A DNA stretch of 64,000 nt from Agromyces albus (GTDB taxonomy: Bacteria; Actinomycetota; Actinomycetes; Actinomycetales; Microbacteriaceae). The stretch is taken from NCBI RefSeq assembly GCF_030815405.1, contig NZ_JAUSWX010000001.1:372001-436000 (forward strand), given 5' to 3'. Shown here in pieces: positions 16,329 to 25,300 of this stretch. The notes below the pieces were generated by a model. That model saw nothing but the letters and a program-made list of their open reading frames with translations, was not told the DNA's origin and searched no databases. The position numbers and the translations under genes were made by a program. Position 1 is the first letter of the stretch. Each line of letters begins with the position of its first letter.

Positions 16329-19259
16329 ATGTTCCAACCGAAGTTCGCACTCAGGTCGGTTTCATTCGCCGCCGCGGCAGTGATGGCAAGTGTCGGCGTG
16401 TTCGCGACGACGAGCGCCGCGCAGGCCGCCGTCGAATGGAATCCGGAGTCGTCGTACACGACAACGGACGCCGGCGACGGCACCTACAAGGTGCCCATGC
16501 TCAAGTCGGATGTGCCGGATGTCGCCGTCGAGCGGGTCCCTGCGTCGCAGAACGACGAAGGCCGCGACATCTACTACATGGTCAGCACGACGATGCATCT
16601 CAGTCCGGGCGCACCGATCATGAAGTCGTACGACCTCGTCAACTGGGAGATCGTGAACTACGCGTTCGATCGCCTCGACATCAGTGATGCCGCATCCTTG
16701 CGGAACGGCAAGAACTCCTACGGCGAGGGGCAGTGGGCGTCGTCGATCCGTTTCCACGACGGCACCTACTACGTGCTGATCAATTCGCTGAACCTCGGCG
16801 GCGCCTTCCTCTACCGCACCGACGACATCGACAACGGAGCGTGGACGAAGACGGCGTTCGGTCGAGGCTTCCACGATCCTTCGCTCTTCTTCGACGATGC
16901 CAACGGCGGAACACCGTACATCTTCTACGGTGGCGGTGGCTCCAGCGCGGTTCGGCTGAACCCGACGCTGACGGCAGTCGAGCAGGACTTTCCGGACGTG
17001 ATCCGCCGCAGCGACTACGCGGATAAGCCGTACATCGGTAACGACGACGGCATCTTCGAGGGTGCCCAGGTGTCGTTCATCGACGGCTACTACTACGTGG
17101 TGATGATCACCTGGCGCAGCGACGGTCGACAGGTCGTCATGTTCCGTTCGCCCGAACTGCTCGGGCGCCTCGCAGACACCCCGGTGACGTACGAGTCCCG
17201 CGGGGTGCTGAACTCGAACGGATTCGCGCAGGGCAGTCTCGTGCCCGTCTCGAATGACGCGGGCGGCGACGACTGGCATGGCTTCTTCTTCCGCGACTCG
17301 TATCCGGTCGGGCGCATCCCGGCGCTGATCCCGGCAACGTGGAGCAACGGCTGGCCGACGTTCGGCAACAACGGCGTCGTTCCGGTCGACGGCGTCTTCG
17401 AGAAGCCGATCGAGCTCACCCCGGAGCAGGAGCGCTTCGAGCGGCTCAAGAGCATCGTCGTGTCCGACGACTTCGACAACGATGCACCGCACCGTGCCTT
17501 CCAGGAGGAGCAGTGGACGGTGCCGACACCGCCCGACATCGATGAGACGCTGATCGGCGTCGAACTCTTCGCCAACCCCGGCGCCGAGTCCGGAAACACC
17601 GAGGGCTGGATTGCCAACGACGGCGCGACGCTCTCGACGACGCCCGACGCACACTCCGGCTCGACGGCGATCGCGGTCACAGGGCGGACCTTCACGGGAT
17701 CGGGACCGGCGCAGATCGTCACAGGCAAGGTGCAGCACAACGTCACGTACGACGTCTCGGCATGGATCAAATACGACAACCCTGCGAGCCCGGCGACCAA
17801 GCCGTTCATCATCACTGCTCGGTACGGTGGCAACTTCGCCAACCTCACGCCCCAGACGGAGGTTACCCGCGGGACCTGGGTCAAGGTGTCGGGAACGTTT
17901 ACGATTCCTGCATCCCAGGCTCTCTCCGACGCCCGCATCTTCATCGAGACTCCATGGGTGCCCAATCCGTCGTCAGACCCCGACACGCACCTCATGGACT
18001 ACAAAGTCGACGACGTGTCACTCGTCGGACGGCCCCCCGTCTCCGGTGAGCTGCCGCATCCCGATGAGATCGCCCCGAACGGGTCGAACCTCGACCTGGC
18101 TTGGGAGTGGAACCACACACCAGACAACAGGTACTGGTCGCTCACCGACCGCGAGGGGTGGCTGCGGTTGACGGCCGGCAAGGTCGTGACCGGTGCGTAC
18201 ACGCACCGCGACCCCGGTGGCGAGCTCACCTGGCTCGAAGAAGCTCGCAACACGCTCTCGCAGCGCTCCTTCGGGCCTCGGCAGTCGGCCGAGACGAAGC
18301 TCGACATCTCGGGTATGAACGACGGCGACGTCGCCGGACTTGCAGCGTTCGGCCAGGACTTCTCGTACGTCGCGGTCCAGCGCGTGAACGAGGTGAACAC
18401 GGTGGGGGTCGTCCATCGCGGACGTCCCTTCCCCGCATCGACCGACCAGGCGGCGGTTGAGAGCTTCCTCCCTGGGGCCACTGCGGAACTCGGGGATGCC
18501 ACGGAGGTGCACCTGAAGGCAGATCTGGACTTCGCCCAGAGCGAAGGGCGGCTCTACACGACCTTCTACTACAGTCTGGACGGGATCGATTGGACCCAGC
18601 TCGGCAACGCCGTCGGACCGCTCGAGTTCGGCGGATCGATACACTTCATGGGGCACAGGGTCGCACTGTTCAACTACGCGACCCAGCAGACCGGCGGCCA
18701 CGTCGACTTCGATCGCTTCCTGCTGAGCGACACCCTGACGTCGCAGAACCAGCCGCTCGACAAGAGCGACCTGGATGCCGCGATCGCCTACGCCGACTCG
18801 CTCGACTCGGGAGACTATCCCGCCGAGGCGTGGGCGATGCTCAACGCACTCGCCGAAGCGCGAACGGTGGCGGCAGGGGTGGTCGGCACGCAGAACCAGA
18901 TCGACGCCCCCGAGCGCGCGCTCAGCTTTGAACTCGCTCGCCTCGGAACGCTGAAGGCGCTGGCGCCGTCACTCGATGTCGAACTGACGGCCGACACCCG
19001 CTGCGTGGCAGGAAAGGCTGTCGTCACGGTGCGCGCGAGCAATGCAGAGGAGGTGCCGATCACGGTCGCCTTCGAGACGGCGTACGGCAGCAAGTCCTTC
19101 GCCTCGGTCGCGCCGGGCAAGAGCGTGGCCCACGCGTTCACGACGCGTCTAACGAGCGTGCCGGCGGGCGTGGTATCCATGGATGCCACGGCGACCATCG
19201 AGGGCCAGCCGGTGACGGTGTCGCACGACGCGCCGTACAACGCACGGTCCTGCGGCTGA
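16329..19259 (+). CDS. Secreted GH43 enzyme with CBM4/9-like, beta-xylosidase C2, FIVAR and RCVAGK domains
   Basis: The 976-residue protein has a signal peptide (cleavage near AQA) and a GH43 propeller (about 35-350) with candidate acids in KSDVPDV, FHDPSL and FEGAQV. A jelly-roll domain similar to CBM4/9 or CBM22 follows (390-545), then a concanavalin-like beta-xylosidase C-terminal domain (550-790), a FIVAR-like helical segment (800-875) and the RCVAGK module (885-976). GH43 plus C2 is typical of beta-xylosidases and arabinofuranosidases; here a binding module is inserted between the two. GAAGGAG precedes the ATG. It is extracellular, and acts probably on xylan- or arabinan-type chains. Confidence 0.85.
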   Translation: MFQPKFALRSVSFAAAAVMASVGVFATTSAAQAAVEWNPESSYTTTDAGDGTYKVPMLKSDVPDVAVERVPASQNDEGRDIYYMVSTTMHLSPGAPIMKSYDLVNWEIVNYAFDRLDISDAASLRNGKNSYGEGQWASSIRFHDGTYYVLINSLNLGGAFLYRTDDIDNGAWTKTAFGRGFHDPSLFFDDANGGTPYIFYGGGGSSAVRLNPTLTAVEQDFPDVIRRSDYADKPYIGNDDGIFEGAQVSFIDGYYYVVMITWRSDGRQVVMFRSPELLGRLADTPVTYESRGVLNSNGFAQGSLVPVSNDAGGDDWHGFFFRDSYPVGRIPALIPATWSNGWPTFGNNGVVPVDGVFEKPIELTPEQERFERLKSIVVSDDFDNDAPHRAFQEEQWTVPTPPDIDETLIGVELFANPGAESGNTEGWIANDGATLSTTPDAHSGSTAIAVTGRTFTGSGPAQIVTGKVQHNVTYDVSAWIKYDNPASPATKPFIITARYGGNFANLTPQTEVTRGTWVKVSGTFTIPASQALSDARIFIETPWVPNPSSDPDTHLMDYKVDDVSLVGRPPVSGELPHPDEIAPNGSNLDLAWEWNHTPDNRYWSLTDREGWLRLTAGKVVTGAYTHRDPGGELTWLEEARNTLSQRSFGPRQSAETKLDISGMNDGDVAGLAAFGQDFSYVAVQRVNEVNTVGVVHRGRPFPASTDQAAVESFLPGATAELGDATEVHLKADLDFAQSEGRLYTTFYYSLDGIDWTQLGNAVGPLEFGGSIHFMGHRVALFNYATQQTGGHVDFDRFLLSDTLTSQNQPLDKSDLDAAIAYADSLDSGDYPAEAWAMLNALAEARTVAAGVVGTQNQIDAPERALSFELARLGTLKALAPSLDVELTADTRCVAGKAVVTVRASNAEEVPITVAFETAYGSKSFASVAPGKSVAHAFTTRLTSVPAGVVSMDATATIEGQPVTVSHDAPYNARSCG

Positions 19260-19263
19260 ACGC

Positions 19264-19298
19264 GGGTGGTGGGGTCGTCACCGGCGGTCCCACCACCC
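19264..19298 (+). terminator. Hairpin after the fourth intact-architecture GH43 cluster gene
   Basis: A 10-bp perfect stem (19264-19273 with 19289-19298, 15-base loop) begins five bases after the GH43 stop. It probably terminates the plus-strand hydrolase transcript. No strong T-run follows. Confidence 0.6.
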
Positions 19299-19359
19299 TC
19301 GATCTCGACCGGCCGGCGTGCACGACCGACAATGGACCTGAAGGAGTAGGGAGAAGCGA

Positions 19360-19692
19360 ATGACGCGCACGATCGCAGCAGTCGTCCTGCTCGGGCTGTT
19401 CGTCGGGGGGCTCCCGGCCCCAGCTGCGACCGAACCGCTCGACGACGGGGCGGGCGTCGAGATCGGCGTTCTCATCGAACCCCGCGCCGACTGCGCCGAT
19501 GTGCGGCCGCCCTGCCGCTGCGACGCCGTAGGCACCCCTACGCTGCCGCCGGGCCTCGCCAAGAAGCCGATCCTGCCACCGGGGCAAGCCAAGAAGGCGA
19601 CGCCGCCGCCAGGACAAGCCAAGAAGGCGACGCCGCGCGACTGGTGCGCGCCTCGCCCCGCCGGCGCGCCGATTCAGGGGCCGAACGAATAG
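19360..19692 (+). CDS. Small secreted Pro/Lys repeat peptide
   Basis: A 110-residue product with a clear signal peptide (MTRTIAAVVLLGLFVGGLP, cleavage near PAPA) and a good ribosome-binding site (GAAGGAG and GGAGA upstream). The mature part has four Cys (DCADV, PCRCD, WCAP) and three tandem 10-residue units of the type xPPGQAKKAT. It has no membrane anchor or LPXTG signal. I do not recognise the family. The basic repeats could bind anionic wall polymers or acidic polysaccharide, but that is inference. It sits between the hydrolase genes and the LacI regulator. Confidence 0.6.
   Translation: MTRTIAAVVLLGLFVGGLPAPAATEPLDDGAGVEIGVLIEPRADCADVRPPCRCDAVGTPTLPPGLAKKPILPPGQAKKATPPPGQAKKATPRDWCAPRPAGAPIQGPNE
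19543..19632 (+). repeat. Three 30-bp tandem repeats in the small secreted protein
   Basis: Three in-frame 30-base units encode LPPGLAKKPI, LPPGQAKKAT and PPPGQAKKAT. The last two differ mainly at synonymous or first positions, which points to recent duplication and probable length variation between strains. Confidence 0.85.
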
Positions 19693-19788
19693 GCTGGTGC
19701 CGTCGGCGCGCCGGTGAGCGCTCGAATATGGCGCGTCCGCGCAAGGGTACGCATCAGCGGCGAGACTTCCGCGAGACAGGAGACGGTC

Positions 19789-20817
19789 GTGAGTGACGTC
19801 GAGACGGGGGAACGCCCCGAGAAGCTCGGCATCCGCGAGGTTGCCGCGCTCGCCGGCGTCTCGCACATGACCGTCTCGCGCGTGCTCAACGGACATCCCA
19901 ACATCCGCCCGGCCACCCGGCAGCGGGTGCTCGACGTCATTCAAGAACTCGATTTCAAGCCCAACAGCGCTGCGCGCGCGCTCGCGACGCAACGCACCCA
20001 GCGCATCGGCGTGATCGTCGACAGCTCGGTCGAGTTCGGACCGACCAGCACGCTGCGCGGCATCGAGTTCGCGGCCCGCTCGAGCGGGTACTCGGTCACC
20101 TCGGTGGCGATGCAGGACGACGCGAGCCTCACCCCCGAGGGCGCAGTGAGCCACCTCCTCGCCGAGGGCGTCGATGCGGTGTGCGTGGTCGCGCCGCGCT
20201 CCTCGTCGGTGTCGGCGCTGCGGCGCATCTCGATCGACGTGCCCGTGCTCGTGGTGAAGGCTGCGAAAGACCCGACCTTCCTCACCGTCAGCGTCGACCA
20301 GCAGCTCGGCACGACGCTCGCCGTCGACCACTTGGTCTCGCTCGGACACCGCGACATCCTGCATCTGGCCGGCCCGCTCGACTGGCTCGACGCGCGTGGT
20401 CGCGAGCGAGCGTTCCACGGCCGCATCGAGCAATGGGGGCTGAAAGCCCGCCCGATCGTCGTGGGCGACTGGACGGCCGACTTCGGCTACGACTACGCAG
20501 CAGGGCTCAGCGGAGTGCCCGAGTACACGGCGATGTTCGTGGCGAACGACGAGATGGCGTTCGGCGTCGTGCACGGCTTCTACGACCGCGGCATCCGAGT
20601 GCCCGAAGACGTGAGCGTCGTCGGATTCGACGATCTCCCGCTCTCCCGGCATTTCATTCCGCCGCTCACGACCGTGACCCAGAACTTCCACGCTCTCGGC
20701 GTCAAGGCGATGGAGGTGCTGCGCGCGGCGCTCGAGGGGCGCGAGATCCCGCAGCGCTCGAAGATTCCCAGTGAGATCGTCGTGCGCTCGTCGACGGCGC
20801 CACCGAGGCCATCATGA
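19789..20817 (+). CDS. LacI-family transcriptional regulator
   Basis: The start is taken at the GTG at 19789, six bases after GGAG, giving 342 residues. An N-terminal helix-turn-helix (about 14-60: REVAALAGVSHMTVSRVL, then a hinge with PNSAARAL) precedes a periplasmic-binding-type sugar-sensing domain. It is probably a repressor that binds the CCGG-centred palindromes of this locus and releases them when a furanose sugar or derivative binds. It overlaps the next gene, a sugar ABC ATPase, by four bases (ATGA). It is a paralogue of the second LacI gene at 27738-28778; which one recognises which operator cannot be told here. Confidence 0.9.
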   Translation: MSDVETGERPEKLGIREVAALAGVSHMTVSRVLNGHPNIRPATRQRVLDVIQELDFKPNSAARALATQRTQRIGVIVDSSVEFGPTSTLRGIEFAARSSGYSVTSVAMQDDASLTPEGAVSHLLAEGVDAVCVVAPRSSSVSALRRISIDVPVLVVKAAKDPTFLTVSVDQQLGTTLAVDHLVSLGHRDILHLAGPLDWLDARGRERAFHGRIEQWGLKARPIVVGDWTADFGYDYAAGLSGVPEYTAMFVANDEMAFGVVHGFYDRGIRVPEDVSVVGFDDLPLSRHFIPPLTTVTQNFHALGVKAMEVLRAALEGREIPQRSKIPSEIVVRSSTAPPRPS

Positions 20818-22358
20818 TCGAGCGGGTTGCCTCGGCGCGACCGGTCGTCGAGATGACCGGCATCACCGTGGTGATCGAGGGCACCGCGGTGCTGCATGGC
20901 GTCGATCTGCGGCTGTTCGGCGGCGAGATCCACGCCCTCATGGGCGGCAATGGTGCCGGCAAGTCATCGATGGTGAAGGCGCTGACCGGCGCGTACCGCA
21001 TCGATGCGGGTGAAGTACGCATCGACGGCGAGCGGGTCGCGGTCTCCGGACCTGCTGCGGCAGAGGCGGCCGGCATCGCCGCAGCCTTCCAAGACGTCGA
21101 CCTGTGCGGCAACCTCTCCATCGCCGAGAACGTGATGATCGGTCACGAGGAGCGGCGCTGGTACGGCATCTCGTGGGGGGCCACGCGGCGGCGAGCCGTT
21201 GCGGTGCTCGACGAGCTGGGACTCGGCGACCTCGACCCCAAGCAGTCGGTGTCGGCGTTGTCGCCCGCCATCCAGCAGCTCGTCGCCATCGCCCGGGCAC
21301 TCGTGACCCAGCCGAAGGTGCTCGTGCTCGACGAGCCCACCTCGAGTCTCGACGCCGACGAGGTGGCCACCCTCTTCCGTGCTCTGCAGCGGCTCCGCGA
21401 ACAGGGCGTGGCGATCCTCTTCGTCTCGCACTTCCTCGAACAGGTCTATGCGATCAGCGACCGCATCACGGTGCTGCGCGACGGCCGCGGCCAAGGGGAG
21501 TACCCGACCCGAGAACTCGATCGCGCCGAGCTGATCTCGAAGATGATCGGCAAAGACCTCACCGAGCTCCGCCGGATCGGATCCGAGCGACGTGCCCATC
21601 GAGCGGAGCCGACCGGCGAGCCCGTGTATCGTGTGGTCGGCCTCGGTCGCCGGGGCGAGTTCGACGCGACCGATTTCGAGGTGCACCGCGGCGAGGTGGT
21701 CGGCCTCGGGGGCCTGCGCGGTTCGGGCCGGAGCGAGTTCGGCCAGTTGCTCGCCGGCGTCGTGCACGGTGACTCGGGAACGATCGAGATCGACGGCCGC
21801 AAGGTCGCGCTGTCGAACCCCGCGACGGCGTTGCGCCACCGCATCGCGTTCGCGAGCGAAGATCGCCGTGACGGCGGCATCATCGAGGAGCTGAGCGTGC
21901 GCGACAACATCGTGCTCGCACTCCAGGCGATCCGGGGCTGGGCGCGGCCGATCTCCCACGCCGAGCGCGATGCGCTGGTCGAGCGGTTCATGGAGTCGTT
22001 CGACATCGTCGCCCCTGGGCCGGATGCTCCGGCCAAGCAGCTCTCCGGCGGAAACCAGCAGAAGGTACTGCTTGCGAGATGGCTCGCCACGAGGCCCCGC
22101 GTGCTCGTGCTCGACGAGCCGACGCGCGGCGTCGACATCGCAGCGAAGGTCGAGATCCAGGCCCGCGTGGCGGAGATGGCCAGAGACGGCGTGGCCGTGG
22201 TGTTCATCTCGTCAGAGCTCGACGAGGTGGTGCGGCTGAGTGATCGCATCGCGATCCTCAAGGACCGCCGCAAGATCGGCGAGGTGAGCAACGGGCCGGG
22301 GCTCAGCGTCGACACGATCATCGAGATGATCGCGGCTGCCGACGAAGACGACGCGTAA
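20814..22358 (+). CDS. Sugar ABC transporter ATP-binding protein, YtfR-like (first copy)
   Basis: The 514-residue protein has two fused nucleotide-binding domains of the RbsA/YtfR type. Domain 1 has Walker A GGNGAGKSS (about 44-52), a Q-loop with FQDVD and Walker B VLVLDEPTSSLD. Domain 2 has the usual degenerate Walker A (GLRGSGRSE), LSGGNQQKV and VLVLDEPTRGVD. It is cytoplasmic and would drive furanose import with the downstream permeases. It is coupled to the LacI gene by ATGA and separated from the binding protein by an operator-bearing gap. A second, closer YtfR homologue lies at 23669-25300, so the cluster has two ATPases. It may be a spare, a heterodimer partner, or linked to another permease. 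Confidence 0.88.
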   Translation: MIERVASARPVVEMTGITVVIEGTAVLHGVDLRLFGGEIHALMGGNGAGKSSMVKALTGAYRIDAGEVRIDGERVAVSGPAAAEAAGIAAAFQDVDLCGNLSIAENVMIGHEERRWYGISWGATRRRAVAVLDELGLGDLDPKQSVSALSPAIQQLVAIARALVTQPKVLVLDEPTSSLDADEVATLFRALQRLREQGVAILFVSHFLEQVYAISDRITVLRDGRGQGEYPTRELDRAELISKMIGKDLTELRRIGSERRAHRAEPTGEPVYRVVGLGRRGEFDATDFEVHRGEVVGLGGLRGSGRSEFGQLLAGVVHGDSGTIEIDGRKVALSNPATALRHRIAFASEDRRDGGIIEELSVRDNIVLALQAIRGWARPISHAERDALVERFMESFDIVAPGPDAPAKQLSGGNQQKVLLARWLATRPRVLVLDEPTRGVDIAAKVEIQARVAEMARDGVAVVFISSELDEVVRLSDRIAILKDRRKIGEVSNGPGLSVDTIIEMIAAADEDDA

Positions 22359-22396
22359 CGCCGACGAGGGCTTGCGAGCGTCGTTTCCCGAACGTT

Positions 22397-22412
22397 ATGT
22401 TTCCGGGAACAT
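22397..22412. promoter_or_regulatory. LacI-type operator, site 3
   Basis: ATGTTTCCGGGAACAT is a near-perfect palindrome centred on CCGG. With the next site, whose centre is 34 bases away, it lies in the promoter region of the sugar-binding-protein gene. Confidence 0.75.
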
Positions 22413-22431
22413 CGTCTTGCGTTCCAGATCT

Positions 22432-22445
22432 TGTTCCCGGTAACA
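22432..22445. promoter_or_regulatory. LacI-type operator, site 4
   Basis: TGTTCCCGGTAACA matches the pattern of sites 1-3. Two operators about three helical turns apart would allow cooperative repression of the transporter operon. Confidence 0.75.
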
Positions 22446-22546
22446 TGCTCGGAGCGGCACGCATCGAGCGGAGCTGCAATCACACACACAGCCCGCGAGA
22501 GCGGGTAGAAGCCGGCAGCAGTGCCGGATCTCAAGGAGGAGATCAC

Positions 22547-23539
22547 ATGTCAGTTCAGAGGCGATTCACGAAGATCCTCGGCCTGGCGGCCGTCGGCGCG
22601 ATCAGCATCGGCCTCGCCGCGTGCTCGAGCGGCGCCAGCGGTTCGGGCGGCGGAGAGGGCGACCTCACCACGGTCGGATTCGTCGCGGTGGGCCCCGAGG
22701 GTGCATGGCGCGAGGCGAACGAGACGAACATCCAGGACACGTTCACGAAGGATGCCGGCTTCGACCTGAAGTACGCGCCGGCCACGAACCTCGACCAGAA
22801 GTCGCAGATCGACGCATTCACGTCGTTCGTCGACGAGGGCGTCGACGTGATCCTGCTCTCGGCCACCGAGGCATCCGGCTGGGAGGACTCGCTCGCTCGT
22901 GCGCAGGAGGCCGAGATCCCCGTGATCCTGCTCGACCGCGGCATCGAGCCCGAAGACACGAGCCTCTACGTCACCCGCATCGCCCCCGACAACGTCGAGG
23001 TCGCCAAGGAGGTCGGCGCCTGGGCCGCCGAGCAGTTCCCCGATGGCGGCAACTACATCACCCTCGAGGGCCCCGCCGGCGTCGGCGTGGTCAACGAGCG
23101 CAATGAGGGCTGGAACGAGTCGGTCGAGGGCTCGAAGCTCGTGCAGGTCGCCGCGCAGACCGCGAACTGGTCGGCCGAAGAGGGCAAGAGCGTCACCGAG
23201 ACGCTGCTCAAGGCGAACGGCAACAACATCCAGCTGATCTTCGCTCAGAACGACGAGATGGGCCTCGGCGCCGCGCAGGCAGCCGAAGAGGCCGGCCTCA
23301 CGCCGGGCGTCGACATCAAGATCGCGACCATCGACGGCACGAAGTCAGCCATGGAGGCGCTCGCCGACGGCCAGCTCAGCTACGTGCACGAGTACAACCC
23401 GCTGTTCGGTGAGACCGCGCTCGAGGTCGTCGAGAAGGCGCTCGCCGGCGATTCGGTCGAGTCGTACATCATCGTACCGAGCGAGGCGTTCGACTCTGCC
23501 GAGGCAGCGCAGGCCGTGCTCGCCGACCGCAAGTACTGA
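22547..23539 (+). CDS. ytfQ: Furanose-binding lipoprotein of a YtfQ-type ABC importer
   Basis: The start is the ATG at 22547 behind AAGGAGGAG; upstream in-frame codons lie in the operator region. The 330-residue product has a lipoprotein signal (lipobox LAAC, acylated Cys about 25, followed by a Ser/Gly linker) and a type-1 periplasmic-binding fold with TVGFVAVGPEGAWRE, LLDRGIEP and FAQNDEMGLGA. These segments resemble E. coli YtfQ, which binds galactofuranose. With GH43 arabinofuranosidases around it, L-arabinofuranose or galactofuranose is the likely ligand. It leads the ytfQ-R-T-yjfF order and is the most strongly controlled gene, with two operators upstream. Confidence 0.88.
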   Translation: MSVQRRFTKILGLAAVGAISIGLAACSSGASGSGGGEGDLTTVGFVAVGPEGAWREANETNIQDTFTKDAGFDLKYAPATNLDQKSQIDAFTSFVDEGVDVILLSATEASGWEDSLARAQEAEIPVILLDRGIEPEDTSLYVTRIAPDNVEVAKEVGAWAAEQFPDGGNYITLEGPAGVGVVNERNEGWNESVEGSKLVQVAAQTANWSAEEGKSVTETLLKANGNNIQLIFAQNDEMGLGAAQAAEEAGLTPGVDIKIATIDGTKSAMEALADGQLSYVHEYNPLFGETALEVVEKALAGDSVESYIIVPSEAFDSAEAAQAVLADRKY

Positions 23540-23578
23540 CGGTCGCCACGCCGCACTCGCGGCGAACGGCAACTGAGG

Positions 23579-23608
23579 TGCGGGGCCGGCTGCCACAGCG
23601 GCCCCGCA
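23579..23608 (+). terminator. Attenuator hairpin between binding protein and ATPase
   Basis: A 10-bp GC stem (23579-23588 with 23599-23608) lies 40 bases after the binding-protein stop and before the ATPase. In ABC operons such a structure stabilises or partly ends the transcript, so that more binding protein than transporter is made. That role is inferred from position. Confidence 0.6.
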
Positions 23609-23668
23609 TCGTCGTCCACAGAACGGCCGACCGCGTCGATGCGGCCGGAGCACAGAAATGCGAGTGCC

Positions 23669-25300
23669 ATGACTGAAGCACTGCCCCACATCGAGATGCG
23701 CGACATCTCGATCGAATTCCCGGGCGTCAAGGCGCTGGATGGCGTGGACTTCCGCCTCTTCCAGGGCGAGATCCACGCCTTGATGGGCGAGAACGGCGCC
23801 GGCAAGTCGACGCTCATCAAAGCGCTCACGGGTGTCTACAAGATCGATGGCGGCTCCATCGTCGTCGCCGGCCAGGAGCGCCAGTTCCACGGCACCGGCG
23901 ACGCGCAGAGCGCGGGCATCTCGACCGTCTACCAAGAGGTCAATCTCGTCACCAACCTCTCCATCGGCGAGAACGTGATGCTCGGCCACGAGGTGCGCGG
24001 GGCGTTCGGCGTCAACTGGCGAGCCACCCACACGGCCGCGACGGAAGCGCTCGCGACGCTCGGCCTCGAGCACCTCGACACGCACAAGCCGCTGTCGACC
24101 CTCTCGATCGCGCTCCAGCAGCTCGTCGCGATCAGCCGCGCGATGGCCGTCAAGGCGAAGGTGCTCATTCTCGACGAGCCGACGTCGAGCCTCGACGCGG
24201 CCGAGGTCGAGGGGCTCTTCCGCGTGATGCGGGTGCTGCGCGACCAAGGCGTCGCGATCCTGTTCGTGTCGCACTTCCTCGATCAGATCTACGCGATCAG
24301 CGATCGGCTCACCATCCTGCGCAACGGCCGTTACGAGGGCGAGTACCTCACGCGCGAACTCGACCGCCACGAGCTGATCTCCAAGATGATCGGCAAAGAT
24401 CTCAGCACGCTCTCGTCGCTCGGCGGCAACCGTCGAGCCGAGGAGCGCGACTACGCCGTCGAAGAGCCGCTGCTCTCGGCGAAGGGCATCGGCCGGCGCG
24501 GCTCCATCGAGCCCACCGATCTCGACATCCACCGCGGCGAGGTGATCGGCTTCGCCGGTCTGCTCGGCTCGGGTCGCACCGAGCTCGCCCGACTGCTCTA
24601 CGGCGCCGACCGCACTGACGAGGGCGAGATCACCCTGCACGGCGCACGTGTCGACATCAAGAGCCCGGCCGATGGCCTCGGCAAGCGCATCGCATTCTCG
24701 ACCGAGAACCGTCGCGACGAGGGCATCATCGGCGACCTGACCGTTCGAGAGAACATGATCCTCGCGGTGCAGGCCGAGCGCGGATGGGCCCGGCCCATCC
24801 CGCGCAAAGAGCAGGACGAACTCGTCGAGAAGTACATCACCGCGCTCAACGTGCGGCCGGCCGACCCGAATCGGCTGATCAAGAACCTCTCGGGCGGCAA
24901 CCAGCAGAAGGTGCTGCTCGGCCGCTGGCTCGCGACCACGCCCGAGCTGCTGATCCTCGACGAACCGACGCGCGGCATCGACGTCGGCGCGAAGGCCGAG
25001 ATCCAAGAGGCCGTCGCGGCACTCGCCGAAGACGGCGTCTCGGTCGTGTTCATCTCCTCCGAACTCGAGGAGGTCGTGCGCCTGAGCGAGCGGATCATCG
25101 TGCTCAAGGACCACCAGAAGATCGGCGAGATCGTGAACGGCCCGACGGTCACCGCGCAGCAGGTCGTCGACGTCATCGCGGCACATGGTGTCGAGGCGGC
25201 CGCGCACAGTGGCATCATCGATGCCGAAGCAGGTCTGCACCCGAGCGACAGCCGGCAGGCGAGCGCGCATGCGCTCGCCCTGGCGAAGGAGGAATCATGA
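23669..25300 (+). CDS. ytfR: Sugar ABC transporter ATP-binding protein YtfR
   Basis: The 543-residue double ATPase has Walker A GENGAGKST, Q-loop VYQEVN and Walker B LILDEPTSSLD in domain 1. Domain 2 has GLLGSGRTE, LSGGNQQKV and LILDEPTRGID. Long stretches such as QAERGWARPIPRKEQDE match E. coli YtfR closely. A C-terminal tail of about 35 residues extends beyond the family's usual end. The ATG at 23669 is chosen because the family begins nearby; the ribosome-binding site is weak and an ATG at 23639 is possible. The stop overlaps the permease start by ATGA. Confidence 0.9.
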   Translation: MTEALPHIEMRDISIEFPGVKALDGVDFRLFQGEIHALMGENGAGKSTLIKALTGVYKIDGGSIVVAGQERQFHGTGDAQSAGISTVYQEVNLVTNLSIGENVMLGHEVRGAFGVNWRATHTAATEALATLGLEHLDTHKPLSTLSIALQQLVAISRAMAVKAKVLILDEPTSSLDAAEVEGLFRVMRVLRDQGVAILFVSHFLDQIYAISDRLTILRNGRYEGEYLTRELDRHELISKMIGKDLSTLSSLGGNRRAEERDYAVEEPLLSAKGIGRRGSIEPTDLDIHRGEVIGFAGLLGSGRTELARLLYGADRTDEGEITLHGARVDIKSPADGLGKRIAFSTENRRDEGIIGDLTVRENMILAVQAERGWARPIPRKEQDELVEKYITALNVRPADPNRLIKNLSGGNQQKVLLGRWLATTPELLILDEPTRGIDVGAKAEIQEAVAALAEDGVSVVFISSELEEVVRLSERIIVLKDHQKIGEIVNGPTVTAQQVVDVIAAHGVEAAAHSGIIDAEAGLHPSDSRQASAHALALAKEES

